Shown piece after piece: positions 45,617-54,710 of a stretch of 64,000 nt of DNA (position 1 is its first letter; each line of letters starts with the position of its first letter). The notes under the pieces were generated by a model. It saw only the letters and a program-made list of their open reading frames with translations. It made no database searches and was not told where the DNA came from. This DNA comes from Thiotrichales bacterium. Lineage in GTDB: Bacteria > Pseudomonadota > Gammaproteobacteria > Francisellales > CACEW01. Made by a program: the position numbers and the translations under genes. The stretch is from contig CANJUQ010000003.1 of assembly GCA_947478175.1 (NCBI GenBank), forward strand, positions 62,001 to 126,000, in the 5' to 3' direction.

Positions 45617-48600
45617 ATGAAGGTTAATTTTCTTGAATTTTTTATTCGAACCCCCGTTGTTGCAACAGTGATCAGTATTTTAATTTTATTAGTAGGGATT
45701 TTTTCTTTTTCGCAATTGCCTTTGCAATTGTTACCCAAAGTTGATTCTCCGTTGATTACTATTACCACGGAATATCCAGGGGCTAATCAACAGACGGTAC
45801 AAAGTTTTGTAACTTCTAAAATTGAAGGGGCCATTAATGGCATCCCGGGGGTTGATTATATCACTGGGACGAGTACTCAAGGCGAAAGTACCGTCAGTGT
45901 GATTATGCAAGTGGGGATGGGGTCTGGTAGTGCTGCAATGACTCAAATTATGGGCAACGTAGCGTCTATTAAAGATGAGCTTCCAGCTGGGGTACAGGAT
46001 CCTGCTATTACGGAGTCGTCTTCAGATGATACGCCTTTAGTGATCTTGGCTTTTACCAGCGAAGACTTATCCAGAGCGCAGGTGGGTGATTATTTAAATA
46101 GAAGTATTAAACCTTATCTTGAGGCGATTCCTGGGGTCAGTGAAGCGAAGGTTTTGGGAAGTACTTATGCCATGCGAATTTGGCTGAACCCAATTAAGAT
46201 GGCCGCCTATGGCATAGATACTAATGAGATTGTTCAAGCCTTGAATGGTCAGAATATTCAGGCAGCGCCGGGTGTAATCAAGGGAAATAATTCACAAGAA
46301 ATTTTGAGTGTTACTTCGCAGACACAAGATGCCAGTGCTTTTGAAAATATTGTGGTAAAAAAATTAGAGGGCAATAACAATATTTATCTTAAAGATTTGA
46401 GCAGCGTGTCTCTGGGTGCTATCGATGACAATATTAATGCGCTTTATAACGGCAAACCTGCAACGATAGTCTTTGTTCAGCGCTTACCTGACGCTAATCC
46501 TTTGACCGTTGCCAAGAATCTTGAAGCTGCGTTTCCGAAGCTTCAAAAAATTCTTCCGTTTGATCTAAAAGTTAATATTGCCGTGAATACTACGACGTTT
46601 ATTCGAGCTTCTATTCTTGAGGCCTCGATGACTTTGATCTTATCTATTTTGATTGTGATTGCCGTGGTATATGCCCTATTGCGAAACATCAGAGCGACTT
46701 TGATTCCCCTTGTGACGATTCCATTGTCTTTATTTGGGATTTGCATTTGCATGTTTTTTCTGGGGTATTCCATTAATTTATTAACACTGCTGGCGATGGT
46801 GCTTGCCATTGGTCTGGTGGTCGATGATGCGATCGTAGTGGTTGAAAATATTTATCGACATTTAGAACAGGGGCAATCTCCAGAAGAAGCCGCTGTTCTT
46901 GGAATTCGAGAAATAGCATCCCCTGTTATTAGCATGACCTGTACGTTAGCAGTCGTGTATCTGCCTATTGTTTTCATGCAGGGATTAACCAGCAGTTTAT
47001 TTAAAGAGTTTGCTGTTTCTTTAGCAGGGGCCGTGATTTTCTCTGGGTTATTTGCACTGATTCTTTCGCCCAAGATGTGCGCTGTTTTTTTGCGTGCTCA
47101 TAAAAATCAAAAGATTCAAGAGATTCAAGAGATTCAAAAAATTAAAGAAAATCAAAAAGGATTTTTATATTGCTTAGTTCAAGGGTATGGGAAATTACTG
47201 ACGGGCGCATTGAATCATAAAAAATGGATGTTAGTTATTTGGGGATTAGCAACGCTGGGGGCTGTATTTTTTTATCTTTCAACGCCCAGTGAATTAGCTC
47301 CGGCAGAAGATCAGGGGTTTTTGCAAGTGATTGCCACAGCACCTAGCTCTACCAGTATTAATTATTTAACAAATCAATCGGAGCAATTACAAAAAATTTA
47401 CGAAAAAATTAAATCAATCGATGCAAATATTATGGTAAATGGCATTCCTGCGGGCAATCAGTTGCTGTCTTTTGTTCGTTTGAAAGATTGGAAAGAGCGT
47501 AAAAATCAAAATCTTTCAGCGATGGCTTTACAATTTTTTATTCAAAATAAAGTAGACCAAGAACTCCCAGGGCTTTCTGTGATTACTTTAGTGCCTTCTA
47601 TTATGCCAGGCGCTTCAGGGTCTCCGATTGAATTTGTTTTAAAAGGCATGGTGGATTATCGATTGCTTTATGACGTCACTAATACGATTGAGCAAAAAGC
47701 AATGGGAAGTGGTTTGTTTCTCTATGTCAGTGATGACTTAAATTACAATATGCCGGAGACCACTATTGATATTAATCGTAATGCCGCAGCGGCAGCGGGG
47801 GTATCTGTGGGGGAAATCACCAGTACGCTGGATGAAATATTTGGGAATTCTTTAGTTCAGAGTTTTGATTGGTACAACCGTTCTTATTATGTCATTCCTC
47901 AAGCGGCGGCAGAGTATAGAGAAAACAGCAGTCAAATTTTAAGTGCCTATGTTAAAAACGAGTCTGGGAGTTTGATTCCATTGTCTTCTTTGGTCGTTCT
48001 AAAGCATGACGTTGTGCCTTATGGGCTGAATGAATTTCAAAAACTCAATAGTGTCACTATTTCAGGAGCGCCAGCGCCTGGAGTGACATTGTCACAAGCC
48101 TTGAGTTTTTTACAGACGGCTTCGTCCTCCATGCCCAGTAGCATACAAGTGGATTTTGCAGGCGCGTCTCGGGAATACTTGAGTCAACATGGCCAGTTTT
48201 TAATGATTTTTGGCATGGCGTTTTTAATTATTTATTTAGTCCTCGCCATGCAGTTTGGAAATTACAAAGATCCACTATTAATTCTTTTTGGGAGCGTGCC
48301 ACTGGCAGCATTTTCTGCGTTGCTAATGCTCAAGTTGGGATTCGCAACAATCAATATTTATACCCAAGTGGGATTGCTGACTTTAGTAGGATTGATTAGT
48401 AAGCATGGCATCTTAATAGCGAAATTTGCTAACAATCAGCAAGCGCTAGGACAGGGCGTAGAAGAGAGCATTATTCAATCTGCGAAGACTCGATTTCGTC
48501 CGATTATCATGACGACTGCAGCGATGTCTTTAGGTGCCTTGCCGTTGCTCTTTGCTACGGGAGCCAGTGCAAACAGTCGGTTTGATCTTGGCTTAGTGAT

Positions 48601-48685
48601 TTTTACTGGGATGATCATTGGAACTTTAATGACTTTATTTGTTTTACCCGTTTTGTATGTCTTAACAAAGGGTAATAAAGCCTGA
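45617..48685 (+). CDS. RND efflux pump (HAE1 type)
   Basis: A 1022-residue inner-membrane proton-driven pump, of standard AcrB/MdtB length. The first helix (FFIRTPVVATVISILILLVGIFSF), two large periplasmic loops, and the proton-relay acids in TM4 (GLVVDDAIVVVENIYRHLE, near residue 405) are visible. The second half holds GLISKHGILIAKFAN and TRFRPIIMTT, typical of HAE1. A Gln/Ile/Lys tandem run in the cytoplasmic loop between TM6 and TM7 (47113-47139) is unusual. Its place within the biosynthetic operon suggests export of the product or self-protection. Confidence 0.94.
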   Translation: MKVNFLEFFIRTPVVATVISILILLVGIFSFSQLPLQLLPKVDSPLITITTEYPGANQQTVQSFVTSKIEGAINGIPGVDYITGTSTQGESTVSVIMQVGMGSGSAAMTQIMGNVASIKDELPAGVQDPAITESSSDDTPLVILAFTSEDLSRAQVGDYLNRSIKPYLEAIPGVSEAKVLGSTYAMRIWLNPIKMAAYGIDTNEIVQALNGQNIQAAPGVIKGNNSQEILSVTSQTQDASAFENIVVKKLEGNNNIYLKDLSSVSLGAIDDNINALYNGKPATIVFVQRLPDANPLTVAKNLEAAFPKLQKILPFDLKVNIAVNTTTFIRASILEASMTLILSILIVIAVVYALLRNIRATLIPLVTIPLSLFGICICMFFLGYSINLLTLLAMVLAIGLVVDDAIVVVENIYRHLEQGQSPEEAAVLGIREIASPVISMTCTLAVVYLPIVFMQGLTSSLFKEFAVSLAGAVIFSGLFALILSPKMCAVFLRAHKNQKIQEIQEIQKIKENQKGFLYCLVQGYGKLLTGALNHKKWMLVIWGLATLGAVFFYLSTPSELAPAEDQGFLQVIATAPSSTSINYLTNQSEQLQKIYEKIKSIDANIMVNGIPAGNQLLSFVRLKDWKERKNQNLSAMALQFFIQNKVDQELPGLSVITLVPSIMPGASGSPIEFVLKGMVDYRLLYDVTNTIEQKAMGSGLFLYVSDDLNYNMPETTIDINRNAAAAAGVSVGEITSTLDEIFGNSLVQSFDWYNRSYYVIPQAAAEYRENSSQILSAYVKNESGSLIPLSSLVVLKHDVVPYGLNEFQKLNSVTISGAPAPGVTLSQALSFLQTASSSMPSSIQVDFAGASREYLSQHGQFLMIFGMAFLIIYLVLAMQFGNYKDPLLILFGSVPLAAFSALLMLKLGFATINIYTQVGLLTLVGLISKHGILIAKFANNQQALGQGVEESIIQSAKTRFRPIIMTTAAMSLGALPLLFATGASANSRFDLGLVIFTGMIIGTLMTLFVLPVLYVLTKGNKA
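47113..47139 (+). repeat. In-frame 9-nt tandem repeat in the RND pump gene
   Basis: Three 9-nt units based on GATTCAAGA (third copy ends in AA), coding for Ile-Gln-Glu-type triplets near residue 500, in the predicted cytoplasmic loop between the two halves of the pump. Confidence 0.9.
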
Positions 48686-48740
48686 GGGCGTGCGCTTTAT
48701 TATTTGATAATTTAATTATTTTATTAATTAGGAGTAAAAA

Positions 48741-49679
48741 ATGTTCTCTTTAGAACAGGTGGGATTTTTTGTCCCAAAAACGGCGATCTTGGTAGAGGAA
48801 AATCCAGAATATTTTTTATTAGACCCCTCAAAAGCCAAAGTATTTTCCAGAATTTATGGTCTAAAAAGAGTCCCTGTTTCTCCAGACCTGAGTATGGAAA
48901 CACTGGTTTTGCAGTCGGTTGAGAACCTACTTGTTAAGCACAAGATTGATCGGGAAAAAATTCGATTTTTAATTCATTCCCATACAGTGCGAGTGATTAC
49001 CAGGTTTGGAGATTCTATTGTTGAAAAAATTCGTCGAAAACTTGGCTTAAATCGAGCGTTAGCCTTTGGTGTGACTATTAATAACTGCGCTTCAACGCTG
49101 ACAGCTTATGAAATGGCTGCCCTATTTTTGACTGAATGCGAGGACGATGAATATGCCATTGTCGTCACGGGTGAAAAAGTATTTACCTCGAGTGCTCAAG
49201 TGATTCCAAATACGTCCATTACAGGCGATGCCTCTGCGGCAGTGCTTATTAAGCGAAGTGTCTTGGGTGCGAAGAACCAATTTCTCTCGTCTTATTTTTT
49301 AACGGATGGTCGATTCTCAAAAAACATTCGGCTTAGCCCAGAAGAAAGCGCTCAATTTGAAGCGTCTTATACTTCATCGTTGGCTCATACCATTGAAACT
49401 GCCGTGAGCAAAGCAGGGCTTTCTATGGAAAATATTAAACTTATTTTGCCTCATAACGTTAATACCATTTCTTGGTTGAATACGGCAAAGGCGCTTAAAA
49501 TTTCTGGATCAAAAATCTATCTCAAAAATATCAGTCAATACGCCCACTGTTTTGGAGCGGACATCATGATTAATTATGTGTCAGCAGTCGAAGAAGGATT
49601 AATTCTCCCAGGAGATTATTTTGTAATGGCCACGGTTGGCTTAGGGGCAACTTTTGCTGCAGCCGTTTTCCAGCACTAG
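48741..49679 (+). CDS. KAS III-like 3-oxoacyl-ACP synthase/acyltransferase
   Basis: A 312-residue thiolase-fold enzyme of the FabH group. The nucleophile Cys is in TINNCASTLTAYEMA (near residue 115), the His in LILPHNVNTISW (near 236), and the third position, normally Asn in a GNTSAAS-type motif, reads YAHCFGADI, giving a His or Cys instead. A C-H-H set is seen in KAS I/II and in some KAS III-like acyltransferases, so it may move an acyl group onto O, N or C rather than perform housekeeping condensation. SD AGGAG precedes the ATG. It lies 55 nt after the pump gene, still in the operon. Confidence 0.82.
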   Translation: MFSLEQVGFFVPKTAILVEENPEYFLLDPSKAKVFSRIYGLKRVPVSPDLSMETLVLQSVENLLVKHKIDREKIRFLIHSHTVRVITRFGDSIVEKIRRKLGLNRALAFGVTINNCASTLTAYEMAALFLTECEDDEYAIVVTGEKVFTSSAQVIPNTSITGDASAAVLIKRSVLGAKNQFLSSYFLTDGRFSKNIRLSPEESAQFEASYTSSLAHTIETAVSKAGLSMENIKLILPHNVNTISWLNTAKALKISGSKIYLKNISQYAHCFGADIMINYVSAVEEGLILPGDYFVMATVGLGATFAAAVFQH

Positions 49680-49694
49680 GAGGGGGTTTTTTCT

Positions 49695-51260
49695 ATGATG
49701 CCAATTAATTCAAATACTTCTTCCATTCCATTTAAATCCAGTGTCGCTTATGGTTTGTTAGAAATCGCCAATCAGTATCCAGACCGTGAAGCGCTTAGAG
49801 TAGGCGGGAAGTCTTATTCTTATAAGGCACTTTTTGGTTTAGCTAAAACAATTGCAAGTAAGCTTCAAAAAAACTTTCAAGAGCCAAGATGTTTGATCTT
49901 GTCAGGAAAAAATATTCTTACTTATGCGGGAATCTTGGGTATTTTACTTGCAGGCAAGACCTATGTTTTTTTGAATCCTAAAGACAGCGAAGAAGGCTTA
50001 AGAAAAATAATATTATCTGCTGATTCTCGAATGTTAATTACAGACAAAGAAAACGCTGAGAAAGCCGAAGCTTTAAAACAAAATTTAAATCAGGACTTTC
50101 AGATTTTTTCTTTTGAATTAGATGAGTTAGATAATATTTTTTATTCGCTTCCAGAATTCAGTGATCGATATGCGTATTTAATATTTACCTCAGGCAGTAC
50201 AGGTGAGCCCAAAGGGGTTCCTATTTCACATGAAAATCTTTGGAGTTTTTTGAAAAATGCCTTGTTTAGAATAAATCTAAACCAAAATGACCGAGTTTCT
50301 CAGATCAATGAATTAAGTTTTGATGCCTCTGTGCAAGAGATATTTCCGTGCTGGATGGTGGGGGCCTGCTTATGTGTATTTCAAATGGGCTCTATTTTGG
50401 GATTGCCAAAATTTATTCGAGATAATGCTATTAGTTTTTGGACCAGTGTACCGTCCATTATTATTTTATTAGAAAATCTGGGGCGATTAGAGGCCGGGAG
50501 TTTTACGAGTATTCGTTATTCTGTATTTGGCGGGGAAGTTTTAACGGCTGAACTGGCTCGAAAATGGAAACGTGCTGCTACCAATAGCATTATTGAAAAT
50601 GTATATGGGCCGACTGAAACAACGGTGAGTATTTTAATGCATCGCTGGAATGATCAAGATGCAGCGGACTTAGTGCCTATTGGTTTTCCATTTCCAGACC
50701 AAAGCGCTTATTTAATAGATCAAGCGGGTGAAATAATAACCAATGAGCACTGGGGCGAAATTGGAGAAATTATACTGTCTGGAAGCCAAGTGGCAGAGGG
50801 CTATTGGCGCAACGAAACAATGACAAAACAGCGGTTTATAAATCTTGGTGGAACCCAAGGTTATAAAACGGGAGATTTGGCCTCTTGGGATTCAAAATTT
50901 GGCTTGATTTATAAAGGCCGCATAGATGACCAAGTGAAAATTCGTGGATATCGCGTTGAGCTTCTAGAGGTTGCAAGTGAAATTCGTTCTGCCACTGGAT
51001 TGGAATACGTTGCCGTGGTTCCAGTGAAAGAAAAGTCTAGTGGGAACGTTAGTAGTTTGATCTGTTTTTTTTCAAGTTGTTTTATCCCAGGGGCTATTCC
51101 GGAGATTATTTTAGATGAGCATGAATTGCGATTGCTATGCCAAAAAAAATTACCCACTTATATGTGCCCCTCGCGCTTTATTTTTTTGGATCATTTTCCG
51201 TATAACAAAAATGGAAAAGTGGATTATAAAATGCTGAAAATTATGGGAGAGGCTCAATGA
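49695..51260 (+). CDS. Stand-alone amino-acid adenylation enzyme
   Basis: A 521-residue NRPS-type adenylation protein without condensation or carrier domains. Core motifs: A3 YLIFTSGSTGEPKGVPISHEN (near residue 155), A4 ELSFDASVQEIFPCW with the Asp that contacts the alpha-amino group, A5 NVYGPTETTV, A7 YKTGDLASWD, A8 GRIDDQVKIRGYRVEL, and A10 NKNGKVDY with the catalytic Lys. The conserved A4 Asp points to an alpha-amino acid; the side-chain pocket was not decoded reliably. It likely loads the discrete ACP at 40011. Start ATG 49695 or 49698 after AGGAGG. Its stop overlaps the racemase start. Confidence 0.9.
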   Translation: MMPINSNTSSIPFKSSVAYGLLEIANQYPDREALRVGGKSYSYKALFGLAKTIASKLQKNFQEPRCLILSGKNILTYAGILGILLAGKTYVFLNPKDSEEGLRKIILSADSRMLITDKENAEKAEALKQNLNQDFQIFSFELDELDNIFYSLPEFSDRYAYLIFTSGSTGEPKGVPISHENLWSFLKNALFRINLNQNDRVSQINELSFDASVQEIFPCWMVGACLCVFQMGSILGLPKFIRDNAISFWTSVPSIIILLENLGRLEAGSFTSIRYSVFGGEVLTAELARKWKRAATNSIIENVYGPTETTVSILMHRWNDQDAADLVPIGFPFPDQSAYLIDQAGEIITNEHWGEIGEIILSGSQVAEGYWRNETMTKQRFINLGGTQGYKTGDLASWDSKFGLIYKGRIDDQVKIRGYRVELLEVASEIRSATGLEYVAVVPVKEKSSGNVSSLICFFSSCFIPGAIPEIILDEHELRLLCQKKLPTYMCPSRFIFLDHFPYNKNGKVDYKMLKIMGEAQ

Positions 51261-52027
51261 AAGAATTAATAAAAAACAGTGAAAAACTAGTAAAAAAAGT
51301 AGGACTTATTGGCGGTGTGAGTCATGAATCTACGGCCCAGTACTATATTAATATTAACCAAGGAGTGATGCGTGCCTTGGGTGGATTAAGTCCCATTGAA
51401 ATCATGCTGATCAGCCTGAATTGTGATCAGATGAGCCGGTATGCTCATGAGGATGATTGGGATCGTGTGACGTCTGTTTTTATAGAGGCTGCAAAGAAGC
51501 TTGAGCGCATGGGGGCAGACTTTATCGTGATTCCTTGTAATAGCCTGCATATTGTTGCAGACAGCGTCGCGAAGGCGATTCAGATTCCAGTTTTAAATAT
51601 TATTGATTGCGTCGGAGATGTTATTTATCAAGAGGCTTATTCGAAAGTCGCGCTTTTAGGAACAAAATTTACGATGGGGCAATCTTTTTATCGAAGAAGA
51701 TTGACTGAGAAATTCAATGTTCAAGTTGAAGTCCCTGATCAAGTCACTCAGCAACGAATTCATGAAATTATTTTTACAGAGCTCTGCCAGGGGAAATTTT
51801 TAGAGTCGTCTAAAAAAATAATTCGTTCAGTATGTGAAGATTTTTATAAAAATGGCTGTCAGGCAGTGATTTTAGGTTGTACAGAGCTACCGCTTATTCT
51901 TCGTCAGTCAGAGACCTATGTTCCTCTTTTGTTATCAACGGATATTCATTCAAATTCTATTGTTAAATTTTCTATTCAAACTTCTATTCAAATTCAAATT
52001 CCAATACCAATACGTTACGCGAGTTAA
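51257..52027 (+). CDS. Aspartate/glutamate-type amino acid racemase
   Basis: A 256-residue PLP-independent racemase of the Asp/Glu superfamily. Both catalytic-Cys motifs are present: VIPCNSLHIVADSV (near residue 95) and VILGCTELPLILRQ (near 208), with the N-terminal GLIGGVSHESTAQYY. It would supply a D-amino acid, perhaps aspartate or glutamate, for activation by the adenylation enzyme whose gene overlaps it (ATGA). The C-terminal tail is a repetitive SIQTSIQIQIPIPI run. A housekeeping role in peptidoglycan is less likely given the location. Confidence 0.88.
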   Translation: MKELIKNSEKLVKKVGLIGGVSHESTAQYYININQGVMRALGGLSPIEIMLISLNCDQMSRYAHEDDWDRVTSVFIEAAKKLERMGADFIVIPCNSLHIVADSVAKAIQIPVLNIIDCVGDVIYQEAYSKVALLGTKFTMGQSFYRRRLTEKFNVQVEVPDQVTQQRIHEIIFTELCQGKFLESSKKIIRSVCEDFYKNGCQAVILGCTELPLILRQSETYVPLLLSTDIHSNSIVKFSIQTSIQIQIPIPIRYAS

Positions 52028-52032
52028 TCAAT

Positions 52033-52959
52033 ATGAAGCTCATAAATAAAATTAATATTAAAGATTTTTATTCAACACAGAGCGTTATTACAGAACCTGG
52101 GGACCATGCGGCTTTATTTAAAAATTTACCCATTGAAGTGTCTGAGCTGTGCCGAACAATTCAGGGGTGGGTCATGCATATCGCCGACGAATCTCTTTTT
52201 GAATATAAGATCCCGTCAAAAGATTATGCTGAAATAGATAGTCGTTATGCGCGGGTTATTATTCAAAAAATCCTAGAAAAAAACCCTGGAAATTTAACGC
52301 AAACTCGAAACATTCAAGATCGAATCGTGGGTGTGTGTCGAGATATGGCATTGCTTGCCTGTTCTATTCTTCGATCAAGGGGGATTCCTGCACGGCTTCG
52401 TGTGGGCTTTTTTGATTATCTAATTCCAGGGATTTATTTAGATGAAATCTTTCTGGAATACTGGAGTGAGTCAAAAGAAAAATGGTGTATTGCCGATGTG
52501 CGAATGAGTCCAGAGCTCATAGAAAAATATAAATTAAATATTGATTTTGATTTGTATGACATTCCTCCAGAGAAATTTATTTTCGCCGAACAAGCCTGGA
52601 ATTTATGTCGAGAAGGAAAAATTAATCCTCGGCATATTGGTTCCAGAAAATTGCGTGGATTGTGGTACGTCAGAAATTCTCTCATTCAATCACTCGCAAT
52701 GTTTAATAAAAAAGAAATCCTTTTTTGGGATGCGTGGGGACCCATGTTACCCATGTTGACGTTAAAAAATGGGAAGCCAGATTTGCCAGAATCCCAATTA
52801 AAAATGCTAGATGAATTAAGTGATTTTCTATTAAAAAATAGCCATGAACTAAGTGCAATCCAAACCTATTACCGAGAGCATCCAGATTTACAGGTGCCTA
52901 ATCAGATCTTAGTGTGCAATCCTTTTTTAAAACCAGAATTAATTGAAGTATTTATGTGA
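52033..52959 (+). CDS. Transglutaminase-like superfamily protein
   Basis: A 308-residue protein with a papain-like transglutaminase fold. The Cys is in DRIVGVCRDMALLACSILRSRGIPARLRVGF (near residue 100), the canonical helix motif. The strand that normally carries the His reads DEIFLEYW (relatives have DHW..EYW), so the His seems replaced by Glu; the Asp is in WCIADVRMS. Transglutaminase homologues act as amide synthases on carrier-bound substrates in andrimid synthesis (AdmF), and that role would suit this cluster. The changed triad leaves a non-enzymatic or altered reaction possible. It is the last gene of the operon and converges on dus. Confidence 0.78.
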   Translation: MKLINKINIKDFYSTQSVITEPGDHAALFKNLPIEVSELCRTIQGWVMHIADESLFEYKIPSKDYAEIDSRYARVIIQKILEKNPGNLTQTRNIQDRIVGVCRDMALLACSILRSRGIPARLRVGFFDYLIPGIYLDEIFLEYWSESKEKWCIADVRMSPELIEKYKLNIDFDLYDIPPEKFIFAEQAWNLCREGKINPRHIGSRKLRGLWYVRNSLIQSLAMFNKKEILFWDAWGPMLPMLTLKNGKPDLPESQLKMLDELSDFLLKNSHELSAIQTYYREHPDLQVPNQILVCNPFLKPELIEVFM

Positions 52960-52999
52960 ATGATTTAAATAAAAAATCATTATTTTATGTTGTATATAT

Positions 53000-53980
53000 C
53001 TATATAAAATATTGTTTTGTTAGCTCAGACATCTCATGAAAACTTATTATTTTTTGCGCTTGCTCCGTTAACTCTAAGCAAAGAGTTAAAGATCGGCCGT
53101 AATATTTAATGAGTTTTCTCGATTGTAAAACAGCGATTTTCTCGCCTTCTAAATTAATTAATCCAGACAGATGTTCTAGAAATAATTCCCCAATTTTTTC
53201 AATCGAGGGCTGGGTAAAAATTTTACCGTCAGACTCTGTTTGGATTTGTTTAAATAACCAGGGTTGTCCGACAGAGGCTCTGGCGATCATGACGCCTGCA
53301 GCCCCTGTATTTTTAAGTAAAGATAAAGTCGACGCCGTGTCATGCGCATCACCATTAGCCATAACAGGAATCTCTAGTTTTGAAATAATTTCAGCGATGG
53401 GGTCTTGTTGGCACGGAATATCATAGCCTTCTGTCCAATGACGCCCATGGATAGTAATAAAATCAACCCCGGCTTCTTGGGCTATCAGAGCAGCAGTAAG
53501 ACTGTTTTGAGTATTTTGATCAATGCGAATTTTGATAGAAATAGGAATGTGATTTTGAGTGGCTGATTTCATGGCCATAATTAATTTTTTAAGCAGCTCT
53601 GGGTTTTCTAATAATTTAGACCCCGCACCTTTTTGTCTGATTTTGCTCACAGGACAGCCGCAATTTAAGTCAATTAGATCCGCCCCAAAACCAATGACTC
53701 GTTCGACGGCTTTTGAAAGATCTGCGGGATCAGTCCCAGAGAGTTGAAAACACACGGGGCCTTCTTGTGGGTCTTTAAAAGAAAATCGAGGGCTTATCTT
53801 TGATTGAGTCGCAAGGTTTTTAGCAGAAAGCATCTCTGTATAACAAAAAGCAGGTTGGCCATGCTGATTCGCTAAGACTCTGAGAGGCGCACAGCTATAA
53901 CCGGCCAGAGGGCCTTGGGTTAAGTTATTAGGGAATAATTTGTTACCTAGCTTGAGAGGTCTGATAAGAGATGTGTTCAT
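53000..53980 (-). CDS. tRNA-dihydrouridine synthase
   Basis: A 326-residue FMN-dependent Dus enzyme that reduces uridine in tRNA D loops. The N-terminal barrel opens with LTQGPLAGYSCAPLRVLA, the catalytic Cys is in IDLNCGCPVSKIRQKGAGSKLL (near residue 102), and GVDFITIHGRHWTEGY and VMANGDAHD follow; a helical C-terminal domain binds tRNA. Which Dus subfamily (A, B or C) it belongs to is not certain; the sequence is divergent from the classic DusB that sits beside fis. On the minus strand in line with rnfB and metG. Confidence 0.9.
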   Translation of the reverse strand: MNTSLIRPLKLGNKLFPNNLTQGPLAGYSCAPLRVLANQHGQPAFCYTEMLSAKNLATQSKISPRFSFKDPQEGPVCFQLSGTDPADLSKAVERVIGFGADLIDLNCGCPVSKIRQKGAGSKLLENPELLKKLIMAMKSATQNHIPISIKIRIDQNTQNSLTAALIAQEAGVDFITIHGRHWTEGYDIPCQQDPIAEIISKLEIPVMANGDAHDTASTLSLLKNTGAAGVMIARASVGQPWLFKQIQTESDGKIFTQPSIEKIGELFLEHLSGLINLEGEKIAVLQSRKLIKYYGRSLTLCLELTEQAQKIISFHEMSELTKQYFI

Positions 53981-54001
53981 AATTTTTTTATTTTTTATTT
54001 T

Positions 54002-54628
54002 TTATTTTTTATTTTTTTCTAGCGCTCTTAATAATGCTTCCTGAATAAACACTATTTTTTCTTCTTGGGTTTGTTCTGGATTAATGATTTGGGCTTTATG
54101 TAATGCATGTTTTCTTTTTTTCTGGTCCGCTAATTTTTTTAATCTTAATTCCCGAGATTTCATGCGATCTCTGGACTCATGAGCCTGAGCATAAAAATCA
54201 GCGTTAGATAAATCACTGGGCTGTTTTGGATTAATAACCATGTCAATACAATCAACAGGACAAGGTGCAACACATAAACCACAGCCAGTGCATAAATCTG
54301 TCAACACGGTATGCATAAGTTTCCCAGAGCCGACAATCGCATCGACAGGACACGCCTGAATGCACTTGGTACAGCCAATACAGTCAGACTCTCGAATAAA
54401 CGCTAATTCCCAAGGACCTTCGATGCCATTGTCTGGATTTAAATCTAATGGCTTGCGATTAAGTAATTGGGAGAGCTGATTAATCACGCGAGTCCCACCC
54501 GGTGGGCATTGATTATGTGGGGCGCCGTCTAACATAGCTTGAGCATAAGGAAGACAGCCCCCATGACCACATTGGCCGCATTGGGTTTGGGGTAGCAAGT
54601 TATCAATGTCATAAAGAGAGGGTTTCAT
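54002..54628 (-). CDS. rnfB: Soluble RnfB-type ferredoxin-domain protein
   Basis: A 208-residue iron-sulfur protein. An N-terminal 4Fe-4S motif of the RnfB/Fer-like type ([19 protein letters not shown], with a later Cys in NQCPPGG) is followed by two 4Fe-4S ferredoxin motifs, [16 protein letters not shown] and [16 protein letters not shown]. The N-terminal membrane helix of Rnf-complex RnfB is missing, and none of rnfA, C, D, G or E is near. Stand-alone RnfB beside metG is known in several gammaproteobacteria. It may be an electron donor to cytosolic enzymes. The C-terminal 50 residues are Lys-rich and helical. Confidence 0.88.
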   Translation of the reverse strand: MKPSLYDIDNLLPQTQCGQCGHGGCLPYAQAMLDGAPHNQCPPGGTRVINQLSQLLNRKPLDLNPDNGIEGPWELAFIRESDCIGCTKCIQACPVDAIVGSGKLMHTVLTDLCTGCGLCVAPCPVDCIDMVINPKQPSDLSNADFYAQAHESRDRMKSRELRLKKLADQKKRKHALHKAQIINPEQTQEEKIVFIQEALLRALEKNKK

Positions 54629-54650
54629 TTTTTATTTTATTTATTTTTTT

Positions 54651-54710
54651 TGATTAATTTTTATTAATTTTTATTAATTTTTATTAATTTTTATTAATTT
54701 TTATTGATTT
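54651..54710. repeat. 10-bp tandem repeat between rnfB and metG
   Basis: Six consecutive 10-bp units of TTATTAATTT (first and last imperfect) fill the gap between metG and rnfB and run into the last codons of metG, which encode NQNQ. Confidence 0.95.

Noticed and set aside
54651..54710. Possible CRISPR array from regular repeats
   Set aside because: The units are contiguous 10-bp AT repeats without spacers and no cas genes are nearby.
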